NCBI GenBank assembly: GCA_029256665.1
Contig: JAQSXN010000113.1
Coordinates: forward strand, 1-13,316
Direction of reading: 5' to 3'
Length of the DNA: 13,316 nucleotides
From: Paenibacillus sp.
Lineage (GTDB): Bacteria; Bacillota; Bacilli; Paenibacillales; Paenibacillaceae
Below are positions 7,523 to 13,316 of the stretch, piece after piece. Within the stretch, counting starts at the first letter, position 1, and each line of letters opens with the position of its first letter. A model generated the notes under the pieces. The model searched no databases, had not been told where the DNA came from, and worked only from the letters and a program-made list of their open reading frames with translations. A program made the position numbers and the translations under genes.

Positions 7523-9175
7523 ATGCTGCGAGAGCTGTCGATTCGGAATTTAGCCGTCATTGAAGAAGTACAAATTTCATTCCATAACGGATTCCATGTG
7601 CTGACGGGGGAGACGGGCGCGGGCAAGTCGATCTTGATCGACGCGCTCAGCCTGCTTGTCGGCGGTCGCGGTTCCTCGGACATGGTTCGTTACGGATGCG
7701 ATAAGGCCGAGATGGAGGCTTTGTTCGATATGCAGGCTCATCATCCGGTTTGGTCGATCTTGCGGAGGCTCGGCGTACAATTCTCTTCCGAGGAGATGCT
7801 CGTCATTCGCAGAGAGCTATCCGCACAAGGGAAAAGCGTTAGCCGCGTCAACGGACAGCTTGTTACGATGACGATGCTAAGAGAAATCGGCGAAAGCCTT
7901 GTCAATATTCACGGACAGCACGAACATCAATCTTTGCTTCGCTCCGAACAGCATCTGGAGTGGCTGGATCTGTTCGGCGGAGATTTGCTAATCGAACGTA
8001 AGACGCAGTTTAAGCGTGCGTACGGTCAATTGATGGATATTCGCAGCGCGCTCAAGGAATTAGAGAATACGGCTCGCCATAACGTTCAGATGCTCGACTT
8101 GTACCGATTCCAGATCGAGGAGATTACCGCCGCGGAACTTAAGCCCGAAGAGGACGAGCTTCTAATGGAGCAACGCAAGACGCTTATGTATGCAGAGAAA
8201 CGTATGGATGCGGCGTCCGAAGCTTATACGTTGCTGTATGGCGGCAAAGGATTGGACGCGTTTAGCAAAGCGATTTCCAAATTGACAGACATTGTCAACT
8301 ATGATAAGAAGGCGCTGAGTCCGTTACTGGAGCAGCTCCAATCGGCGTTCTACCAAGCGGAAGACGCGGCGTTTCAGTTGCGCGATTATCGCGACGGCAT
8401 TGATGCCGATCCCGAGAGCCTGGCAAGAATCGAAGAACGGTTGGACCTGATCCATGGATTAAAACGCAAATATGGGGAAACGATACCTGATATATTATGT
8501 TATCTCGAGAAGATCACGGACGAACGCGACAAAATCGAGAATCGCGACGAGTTGGCGGCGAAGTTCCGAGCTCAAGAAGAAGAGGCGTATCGGCACGCCT
8601 ACAGTCTTGCGCAAGAACTATCCGCCCTTCGCAAACACGCATCCGTTACCCTGTCGGACAGCATCGAAAGCCAGCTAGGCCAATTGCTGATGCCTTCAGC
8701 TAAATTCCGCGTTTCATTAGAGGGTGCGACATCGGATGGCGGCGGCGATAATCAAGCTGCCAAGCTTCATGGCAACGGAATCGACGATGCGGTATTCTTG
8801 TTGTCCTCCAATCCCGGTGAGCCGCTTAAACCGCTCAACCGTATCGCGTCAGGCGGCGAAATGTCGCGTATTATGCTTGCGCTTAAGAGTATTTTTGCCG
8901 AAATCGATCAAGTGCCCGTCCTTATCTTCGACGAGGTGGACACAGGCGTCAGCGGCAGAGCCGCTCAAGCCATCGCGGAGAAGATGTCGGCATTATCATC
9001 GAAGTGCCAGGTGTTCGTATCCGATGGCCGAACGGCTACATCGGTTACGGAATTGGCAACCGATAAACGGATTAACGAACTTGCGCGGATGCTTGGCGGC
9101 GTAGAGGTAACGGAAAAAACCCGAAATCACGCACAAGAAATGCTTGATTTGGCACATGGACTGAAGGGAGCGTAA
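7523..9175 (+). CDS. recN: DNA repair protein RecN, lacking the H-loop segment
   Basis: SMC-like ATPase that acts early in double-strand-break repair. Walker A GETGAGKS is at 29-36, followed by VNIHGQHEHQSLL, a central coiled-coil region (about 150-375), the ABC signature SGGEMSR (443-449) and Walker B IFDEVDTGVSGR with Asp470-Glu471. After CQVF (495-498) the protein passes directly to VSDGRT (499-504). In RecN proteins about 21 residues containing ITHLPQVA, with the switch histidine, lie between these two points. The reading frame is kept, so this looks like a clean in-frame deletion of about 63 nt. The protein is 550 aa against 576 in B. subtilis. ATPase function may be impaired. The ATG follows AAGGAGG (7507-7513) by 9 nt. 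Confidence 0.95.
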   Translation: MLRELSIRNLAVIEEVQISFHNGFHVLTGETGAGKSILIDALSLLVGGRGSSDMVRYGCDKAEMEALFDMQAHHPVWSILRRLGVQFSSEEMLVIRRELSAQGKSVSRVNGQLVTMTMLREIGESLVNIHGQHEHQSLLRSEQHLEWLDLFGGDLLIERKTQFKRAYGQLMDIRSALKELENTARHNVQMLDLYRFQIEEITAAELKPEEDELLMEQRKTLMYAEKRMDAASEAYTLLYGGKGLDAFSKAISKLTDIVNYDKKALSPLLEQLQSAFYQAEDAAFQLRDYRDGIDADPESLARIEERLDLIHGLKRKYGETIPDILCYLEKITDERDKIENRDELAAKFRAQEEEAYRHAYSLAQELSALRKHASVTLSDSIESQLGQLLMPSAKFRVSLEGATSDGGGDNQAAKLHGNGIDDAVFLLSSNPGEPLKPLNRIASGGEMSRIMLALKSIFAEIDQVPVLIFDEVDTGVSGRAAQAIAEKMSALSSKCQVFVSDGRTATSVTELATDKRINELARMLGGVEVTEKTRNHAQEMLDLAHGLKGA

Positions 9176-9298
9176 TGGAAGGGATTCAGGGAATGTTTTT
9201 GCGGACATAAAACATGGGGGTCGGGGTAACTTAAAGGTACGCCAATGGCGATAAATCCTTTTTCGTCATGCGAAGGAATGACAGGGAGCGTGAATACA

Positions 9299-10624
9299 TT
9301 GAACTCCAACAGGCGGAAACGTATGATTGGCCTGGTTCTCGTTTTCTTCGTTTGCATGATCGGTTTCTCCTCATCGTTTCAACAATTCGCCGCATTCCCG
9401 AATGAACTTCGTTTATTCTCCGGCCAACTGAAACGTTTGCAATACGGAGTTCCCGTGCAAGCAGAAGTCACCGTAGACCCGCACATGTTGCATGTTAACG
9501 GATCCTCCGAACATTCCCTATCCGTTAATTTAAGCAAGCCGCTGTCGCTTGAGCCGAGTCAGAGCGGACAGACGAACATGCAAGTGAAATTATTCGGTAA
9601 AATCCCATTCAAGACGGTAAAAGTCAAAGTCGTTCCGGATCTTCGCGTTATCCCGGGCGGACAGACGATCGGCGTGAAAGTGAAATCGGCTGGCGTTCTT
9701 GTCGTCGGACACCATCAAGTCGTAGACGGCGGCGGCGTCAAACATTCTCCGGGGGAATTGGCAGGATTAAAGCTAGGCGATCTTATTATGACCATTAACG
9801 GCACCCCGGTTACCGAAGTCCATCGCATCGGCAAGCTAACAGAAGAATACGGCTTGACGAAACGTCCTCTTCGCATTACTTACAAGCGTTCCGGCCAAAT
9901 GAACGAAACGGTGCTTAATCCGGTATATGATGCCGACGACCGAGCGTGGCGCCTAGGGCTTTATATTCGAGACTCGGCGGCAGGAGTAGGCACGTTAACG
10001 TTTTATGCTCCGGATCAGGGCGTCTACGGCGCTCTAGGCCATGTGATCTCCGATATGGATACTCAAACCCCAATCGAGGTGGGCGAAGGCCATATTCTTG
10101 AATCCAGCGTGATGTCCATCAACAAAAGCCAGACCGGCGAACCCGGAGAGAAACGGGCGCAGTTCGTGAAGGAAGGCAAAATATTGGGCAACATCGAACG
10201 AAATACGCAGTTCGGCATCTTTGGCAAAATGGGCGAAGGCCCCGAACATAGCTTCAGCGACAAGGCGCTCCCCGTTGCGTTTGCTGAGGATGTAAAAGAA
10301 GGACCGGCGCAAATCTTGACGGTAGTGAACGATCAGAAGGTCGAACGATTCGATATACAAATCGTGCACGTATCCAAACAATCCGGCCCGGCAACCAAAG
10401 GCATGGTCATCAAAATAACGGATAAACGGCTAATTAACAAAACGGGCGGAATCGTTCAAGGAATGTCCGGCAGTCCAATCATCCAGGATGGCAAGATCGT
10501 TGGCGCCGTGACGCATGTGTTCGTCAATGATCCAACGTCCGGTTACGGTTGCTTTATCGAATGGATGTTGCAGGATGCCGGCGTGCTAAACAAAGAAACG
10601 TCAATGAAACAAAACGCTGCATAA
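9299..10624 (+). CDS. spoIVB: SpoIVB peptidase (stage IV sporulation serine protease)
   Basis: Forespore-secreted serine protease that cleaves SpoIVFA and so triggers pro-sigma-K processing in the mother cell. Counting from this TTG (441 aa), there is a membrane anchor at about 9-27, a PDZ domain near 135-200 (GELAGLKLGDLIMTINGTPV), and an S55 protease domain with His248 (ALGHVI), Asp375 (ITDKR) and Ser390 (QGMSGSP). The His-Asp-Ser spacing equals that of B. subtilis His236-Asp363-Ser378. TTG is chosen because GGGAG (9284-9288) lies 10 nt upstream and a short basic N-terminus precedes the anchor, as in the family. In-frame ATGs at 9245 (AAAGG 7 nt upstream, 459 aa) and 9278 and a GTG at 9290 are alternatives. 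A terminator follows directly. Confidence 0.96.
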   Translation: MNSNRRKRMIGLVLVFFVCMIGFSSSFQQFAAFPNELRLFSGQLKRLQYGVPVQAEVTVDPHMLHVNGSSEHSLSVNLSKPLSLEPSQSGQTNMQVKLFGKIPFKTVKVKVVPDLRVIPGGQTIGVKVKSAGVLVVGHHQVVDGGGVKHSPGELAGLKLGDLIMTINGTPVTEVHRIGKLTEEYGLTKRPLRITYKRSGQMNETVLNPVYDADDRAWRLGLYIRDSAAGVGTLTFYAPDQGVYGALGHVISDMDTQTPIEVGEGHILESSVMSINKSQTGEPGEKRAQFVKEGKILGNIERNTQFGIFGKMGEGPEHSFSDKALPVAFAEDVKEGPAQILTVVNDQKVERFDIQIVHVSKQSGPATKGMVIKITDKRLINKTGGIVQGMSGSPIIQDGKIVGAVTHVFVNDPTSGYGCFIEWMLQDAGVLNKETSMKQNAA

Positions 10625-10628
10625 GAAG

Positions 10629-10672
10629 AACGTCTCGAGCAGTTATGTTGTCGCTCGAGGCGTTTATTTTTT
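10629..10672 (+). terminator. Intrinsic terminator after spoIVB
   Basis: A 12-bp stem pairs 10629-10640 (AACGTCTCGAGC) with 10653-10664 (GCTCGAGGCGTT), with one G-U pair and a 12-nt loop, followed by TTTATTTTTT ending at 10672. It begins 5 nt after the spoIVB stop and isolates spoIVB from spo0A. Confidence 0.93.
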
Positions 10673-10703
10673 CGCGGTAAAAGGCGTACGATGAGACTAA
10701 ATA

Positions 10704-10710
10704 TGTCGAA
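10704..10710 (+). promoter_or_regulatory. 0A box 1 upstream of spo0A
   Basis: TGTCGAA, an exact match to the Spo0A binding core, 180 nt before the spo0A start. A one-mismatch copy (TATCGAA) follows at 10753-10759. It belongs to a cluster with the two boxes at 10789-10795 and 10815-10821 and fits autoregulation of spo0A. Confidence 0.65.
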
Positions 10711-10786
10711 TGGACACGAAAATAAGGGCATTATGAAGTAAATTATTAATTATATCGAATAGTTGAAAAAAAATAAAGAAAAAAGA

Positions 10787-10823
10787 TTTTCGACAGAAGG
10801 AATTCCATTAGCCGTGTCGAAAA
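10787..10823. promoter_or_regulatory. Inverted pair of 0A boxes flanking the spo0A sigma-H promoter
   Basis: TTTTCGACA (10787-10795) and TGTCGAAAA (10815-10823) form a perfect 9-bp inverted repeat with a 19-bp spacer; each arm contains an exact 0A box core (minus strand 10789-10795, plus strand 10815-10821). One box abuts the -35 of the candidate sigma-H promoter and the other overlaps its -10, a layout suited to direct Spo0A control of its own transcription. Confidence 0.7.
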
Positions 10824-10824
10824 C
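10796..10824 (+). promoter_or_regulatory. Candidate sigma-H promoter (Ps) of spo0A
   Basis: GAAGGAATT (10796-10804) fully matches the sigma-H -35 pattern RnAGGAwWW. After 11 bp, GTCGAAAAC (10816-10824) fits RnnGAATww except for the T of GAAT and the last W. The start would be near 10831. Spo0A genes of endospore formers carry a sigma-H promoter, which supports the call. A convincing separate sigma-A promoter was not found in this gap. Confidence 0.6.
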
Positions 10825-10883
10825 CTTAGTTAGACAACCCATGAGCGATACAGCAAACTATCATTTAAGGGAGGATAATTATC

Positions 10884-11702
10884 TTGCACAAGATCGAAGT
10901 TTTGTTGGCTGACGACAACCGAGAATTTACGAACCTGTTATCGGAATACATATCCGAACAAAGTGATATGCATGTAAGTGGCGTGGCCTACAACGGAGAA
11001 GAAGTAATCCGGCATCTGGAGCAAACGCGCAGCGTCCCTGATGTGCTTATTTTGGATATTATTATGCCTCATCTTGACGGTCTGGGCGTACTTGAAAAGT
11101 TGAAGGAAATGAACTTGTCCCCAATGCCCAAAATCATCATGTTGACAGCCTTCGGTCAAGAAAACATTACTCAAAAGGCCGTTCAGCTCGGTGCGTCGTA
11201 TTACATACTTAAACCGTTCGATATGGATATTCTAGCCAATCGAATCCGTCAGTTAGTAGGAAGCAGTAATACCTACTCTGGGGCAACTTCCAGCTTTAGC
11301 TCCAGCACGACGATGTTGAAGTCCAACGTCGTGCCGCTTGCCAAAGGGAAAAACCTGGACGCTAACATTACGAGCATCATCCATGAAATCGGCGTTCCCG
11401 CGCATATTAAAGGATATCAGTATTTGCGCGAAGCTATTACGATGGTATACAACAACATCGAAATTCTCGGCGCGATAACAAAAACGTTGTATCCTGCCAT
11501 CGCCGAAAAATTCAAAACGACGCCTTCGCGCGTTGAACGCGCCATCCGCCATGCGATTGAAGTCGCCTGGACGCGCGGCAACATCGACAGCATCAGCCAT
11601 TTGTTCGGTTATACGATCAACATCAGCAAGTCGAAGCCAACGAACAGCGAATTTATCGCGATGGTCGCCGACAAGCTTCGTATCGAGCACAAGGTGAGCT
11701 AA
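10884..11702 (+). CDS. spo0A: Sporulation transcription factor Spo0A
   Basis: Master response regulator for entry into sporulation, phosphorylated through the phosphorelay; activates and represses genes through 0A boxes. The 272-aa protein has an N-terminal receiver (about 4-122) with the acidic pair Asp10-Asp11, phosphoacceptor Asp58 (LILDIIMP), Thr88 and Lys110. A serine-rich linker follows (about 128-150), then the DNA-binding domain (about 155-270) with the recognition helix [15 protein letters not shown] and the conserved FGYT and [15 protein letters not shown]. It starts at TTG, supported by AAGGGAGG (10867-10874) 9 nt upstream and by the family N-terminus. It forms a single-gene unit between the spoIVB terminator and its own terminator, with 0A boxes and a sigma-H-like promoter upstream. 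Confidence 0.98.
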   Translation: MHKIEVLLADDNREFTNLLSEYISEQSDMHVSGVAYNGEEVIRHLEQTRSVPDVLILDIIMPHLDGLGVLEKLKEMNLSPMPKIIMLTAFGQENITQKAVQLGASYYILKPFDMDILANRIRQLVGSSNTYSGATSSFSSSTTMLKSNVVPLAKGKNLDANITSIIHEIGVPAHIKGYQYLREAITMVYNNIEILGAITKTLYPAIAEKFKTTPSRVERAIRHAIEVAWTRGNIDSISHLFGYTINISKSKPTNSEFIAMVADKLRIEHKVS

Positions 11703-11721
11703 CTACTTCTCGCTCCGGATG

Positions 11722-11767
11722 ACCGCTTCATTCTTGGGTTCAGCTACCAATGAATGAGGCGGTTTTT
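11722..11767 (+). terminator. Intrinsic terminator after spo0A
   Basis: A 12-bp stem pairs 11722-11733 (ACCGCTTCATTC) with 11752-11763 (GAATGAGGCGGT), one G-U pair, extended inside by TTGG/CCAA, then TTTTT at 11763-11767. It lies 20 nt after the spo0A stop and faces the minus-strand terminator 13 nt further on. Confidence 0.92.
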
Positions 11768-11780
11768 GTTTATAGACAAC

Positions 11781-11804
11781 AAAAAAAGGCTATCGAAAGA
11801 TGCC
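11781..11804 (-). terminator. Minus-strand intrinsic terminator after the small ORF
   Basis: On the minus strand GGCATC (11804-11799), a TTTC loop and GATAGCC (11794-11788, one bulged base) form a short stem followed by seven T residues (11787-11781). It starts directly after the stop codon of the minus-strand small gene and supports that gene as real. Confidence 0.75.
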
Positions 11805-11987
11805 TCATTTGTAAACGATTCTTCTGTTTAGATAAACATTGCGGCCGTACTTCGCAATAAGCCTTGCGGCTTCGGACTTGATAAAGCCGGATATGTCCTG
11901 TAATCTCTGTCCGCGCGGCTGCAGCGTTTCTTGCACTTTACCGTCCACGAAAACATCGTATACGATCATCGTCACCCTGAAATTCAC
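11805..11987 (-). CDS. Small protein of unknown function
   Basis: Family not recognised. From the GTG at 11987 it encodes 60 aa, a soluble, mixed-charge protein with VYDVFVDGKVQETLQPRG, DISGFIKSEAARLIAKYG and a basic C-terminus ending NRRIVYK. It has no membrane segment, signal peptide or cysteines. Evidence that it is a real gene: a sigma-A-like promoter at 12057-12084 upstream and an intrinsic terminator touching its stop codon. The start is uncertain: GTG 11987 has AGGA 6 nt upstream, TTG 11993 lies 6 nt further out, GTG 11975 has GGTGG about 10 nt upstream, and ATG 11969 would give a 54-aa protein starting MIVYDVF. It lies convergent to spo0A and downstream of the DUF2627 gene on the same strand. 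No function is proposed. Confidence 0.65.
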   Translation of the reverse strand: MNFRVTMIVYDVFVDGKVQETLQPRGQRLQDISGFIKSEAARLIAKYGRNVYLNRRIVYK

Positions 11988-12056
11988 CACCAATCCTGAT
12001 TGATGAATTTAGTTTACTGGGACAACGTCATCGCTGCATTAAAGCTTTCGGACGAA

Positions 12057-12084
12057 ATTGTAAAGAAACGATTATATTTGTAAA
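12057..12084 (-). promoter_or_regulatory. Sigma-A-like promoter for the minus-strand small gene
   Basis: On the minus strand TTTACA (12084-12079) and TACAAT (12062-12057) are each 5 of 6 matches, with a 16-bp spacer. Transcripts would start near 12050, about 60 nt before the small gene. A TATAAT is also present on this strand within the spacer (12076-12071), but no well-spaced -35 was found for it. Confidence 0.5.
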
Positions 12085-12127
12085 CCAAGAGTCAATATTG
12101 TGTTCTCAACGTATGTTCCAATCTTCA

Positions 12128-12439
12128 TTACGGACCTTCCGGCGGCGAAGACTGCGGTCTAGGCGGACGAGGCCGCTTTTGTTTAAAGCGAGGAGCCACA
12201 TAATTGCGTTTGCGGTCGCGGAAGAAAATCCAACCCCCGATGAAACCCGCTCCGGCAAAGAAAAGAATAAAGCCAAGTAAAAATTTTAACCACTCAAAGT
12301 CTGGCGTAACTTGATCATTACCGAATTCGGAGAAATAAAAGAATAATGCGTCTTTCATCTTCAGAAAGCCAAAGCAAGCGGCAACGCCAGGAACGACCAA
12401 GAACAAGATGGCGACAACGCGGGACACCAACAGTCTCAT
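12128..12439 (-). CDS. DUF2627 family small membrane protein (YqzF-like)
   Basis: The 103-aa protein has two membrane helices, about residues 4-25 (VSRVVAILFLVVPGVAACFG) and 50-72 (LKFLLGFILFFAGAGFIGGW), then the hallmark FFRDRKRN and a basic, proline-rich tail ending in SSPPEGP. The pattern PGVAA, a short amphipathic loop, FxAGxGFIGG and RDRKRN is that of DUF2627, which includes Bacillus YqzF. Function is unknown for the family. The ATG is supported by AAGGAG 11 nt upstream on the minus strand, and a promoter lies at 12495-12524. In Bacillus the homologue also lies between spo0A and the branched-chain keto-acid dehydrogenase genes, matching the position here. Confidence 0.9.
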   Translation of the reverse strand: MRLLVSRVVAILFLVVPGVAACFGFLKMKDALFFYFSEFGNDQVTPDFEWLKFLLGFILFFAGAGFIGGWIFFRDRKRNYVAPRFKQKRPRPPRPQSSPPEGP

Positions 12440-12494
12440 AACGTCTAATGCTCCTTATCATAAGCAGACTTCCGTCCGCATTCTCATTCCTATT

Positions 12495-12524
12495 ATCATA
12501 ACTCGTTCGGTTACTCCTTGTCCA
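12495..12524 (-). promoter_or_regulatory. Sigma-A promoter for the DUF2627 gene
   Basis: Minus strand TGGACA (12524-12519) and TATGAT (12500-12495), each 5 of 6, spaced by 18 bp. The start would be near 12488, giving a leader of about 50 nt. It is divergent from the lpdA promoter, whose -35 begins 15 bp away. Confidence 0.6.
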
Positions 12525-12538
12525 TTTGTTCCGAAACA

Positions 12539-12567
12539 GTGAAATGGCAAATGAAAAAAGGTACAAT
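12539..12567 (+). promoter_or_regulatory. Sigma-A-like promoter for lpdA
   Basis: GTGAAA (12539-12544, 4 of 6) and TACAAT (12562-12567, 5 of 6) with a 17-bp spacer; the start would be near 12574, about 37 nt before the lpdA ATG. The -35 is weak, so an activator or another start is possible. Confidence 0.5.
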
Positions 12568-12610
12568 AGAATAGCAATTATCGTTTTTCGATGCGGAGGC
12601 GACAACAGAA

Positions 12611-13316
12611 ATGGCAATTCAAGTGGACGTAGCCGTGCTTGGAGGCGGTCCTGGCGGCTATACGGCAGCTATAAGGGCAGCGCAAGCTGGCAAGAAGGTA
12701 GCATTGGTGGAGCGAGATAAGCTCGGCGGCACCTGCCTGCATAAAGGATGCATACCAAGCAAATCGATGTTAAGAAGCGCGGAAGTATATAGAACGATTT
12801 TGGCCGGCGCCCATTATGGCGTTACGATAGCCAGAGAGGACGTTTCACTGGATTTCGGCAGAGTGCAAGCTCGCAAAGCCGAGACGGTCGATACGCTTTA
12901 TCGCGGTTTGCAGAGCTTGATGAAAAAACACGGCATTACCGTTCTGAACGGTAAAGGCCGCGTGATCGGACCTTCGATTTTTTCGCCAAAAAGCGGATCG
13001 CTCGCCGTAGAACTGGAGAATGGCGAGATGGAGCAAGTGGTGTCGACGAACCTTATCATCGCTACCGGGTCAAAACCGCGAATGCTGCCGGGTCTTGCGC
13101 GAGACGGCAATCATGTGTTGTCCAGCGATGATGCCTTGCAGATGGACAAACTTCCGGAGTCGATCCTGATTATCGGCGGCGGAGTGATCGGCGTGGAATG
13201 GGCTTCCATGCTGCAGGACTTTGGCGTCAACGTAACGTTAGTCGAAGCGGGGGGTAGACTTCTTCCGGGCGAAGATGCGGAGGTTTCCGCCGCGCTTGCC
13301 AAAAGTTTGGGACGAA
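12611..13316 (+). CDS. lpdA: Dihydrolipoamide dehydrogenase, LpdV type (5' part, cut by window end)
   Basis: FAD flavoprotein that reoxidises dihydrolipoamide in 2-oxoacid dehydrogenase complexes. The frame is open from the ATG to the window end, giving the first 235 residues of a protein expected near 470. Visible are the FAD-binding GGGPGGY (11-17) and E34, the redox disulfide GGTCLHKGCIPSK with Cys42 and Cys47, ATGS (151-154) and the NAD-binding GGGVIGVEWA (189-198). The HK in CLHKGC followed by SMLRSAEV is typical of LpdV of the branched-chain bkd operon, and the position beside spo0A and a YqzF-like gene matches the Bacillus bkd locus. The ribosome site GGAGG (12595-12599) lies 11 nt upstream. 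Bkd E1 and E2 genes are expected beyond the window. Confidence 0.96.
   Translation, partial: MAIQVDVAVLGGGPGGYTAAIRAAQAGKKVALVERDKLGGTCLHKGCIPSKSMLRSAEVYRTILAGAHYGVTIAREDVSLDFGRVQARKAETVDTLYRGLQSLMKKHGITVLNGKGRVIGPSIFSPKSGSLAVELENGEMEQVVSTNLIIATGSKPRMLPGLARDGNHVLSSDDALQMDKLPESILIIGGGVIGVEWASMLQDFGVNVTLVEAGGRLLPGEDAEVSAALAKSLGR

Noticed and set aside
6865..7683. Minus-strand open frame of 272 codons across argR and the recN start
   Set aside because: Antisense to two clear genes; its translation has no family resemblance, and open frames on the opposite strand are common in GC-rich genes.
9183..9212. Sigma-G promoter for spoIVB
   Set aside because: CATAAAA at 9206-9212 resembles the -10, but no GHATR -35 is found at 17-18 bp; the match is too weak to call, although sigma-G control is expected for this gene.
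10841..10912. 23-codon leader ORF overlapping the spo0A start
   Set aside because: No Shine-Dalgarno before its ATG and no recognisable content; its codons overlap the spo0A ribosome site only because of proximity.
12545..12560. Sigma-54 -24/-12 element before lpdA
   Set aside because: TGGCA is present, but the required GC dinucleotide ten bases after GG is absent (AA instead).

Overview
The window is a chromosomal housekeeping and sporulation locus from an endospore-forming member of the Bacillota, most likely Paenibacillaceae (Paenibacillus or Cohnella type). The evidence is the gene order folD-xseA-xseB-ispA-dxs-tlyA-(small membrane protein)-argR-recN-spoIVB-spo0A, which is the Bacillales order, together with moderately high GC, strong AGGAGG-type ribosome sites and frequent GTG/TTG starts. 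No mobile element, CRISPR array, tRNA or rRNA is visible.

Layout. (1) 36-3442: a tightly packed plus-strand operon for one-carbon metabolism (folD), exonuclease VII (xseA, xseB) and prenyl diphosphate synthesis (ispA). (2) 3443-6404: dxs and tlyA, with an extra extended -10 promoter in front of dxs and a strong intrinsic terminator after tlyA. (3) 6405-9175: a second unit with a 155-aa membrane-anchored protein of unknown function, argR and recN, apparently starting at a promoter that overlaps a LexA-like operator. (4) 9299-10672: spoIVB with its terminator. (5) 10673-11767: spo0A behind a regulatory region with three exact 0A boxes and a sigma-H-like promoter, closed by a terminator. (6) 11781-12524: two small minus-strand genes, one of unknown function with its own promoter and terminator, and a DUF2627 (YqzF-like) membrane protein. 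(7) 12526-13316: start of a dihydrolipoamide dehydrogenase gene of the LpdV (branched-chain 2-oxoacid dehydrogenase) type, divergent from the DUF2627 gene and cut by the window end.

How the genes work together. dxs and ispA supply the start and a middle step of isoprenoid synthesis. xseA and xseB form one enzyme. folD feeds folate one-carbon units. argR is the arginine-responsive repressor and recN a double-strand-break repair ATPase. SpoIVB is the forespore protease that signals to the SpoIVFB/pro-sigma-K complex, and Spo0A is the master regulator of sporulation entry.

Most notable observations: RecN lacks, in frame, the segment of about 21 residues that carries the conserved ITHLPQVA H-loop; a perfect Spo0A box sits inside the dxs promoter spacer; the dxs ribosome site lies in a hairpin that competes with an upstream hairpin; the 155-aa protein looks like a degenerate PD-(D/E)XK fold; and a LexA-like site precedes the operon ending in recN.
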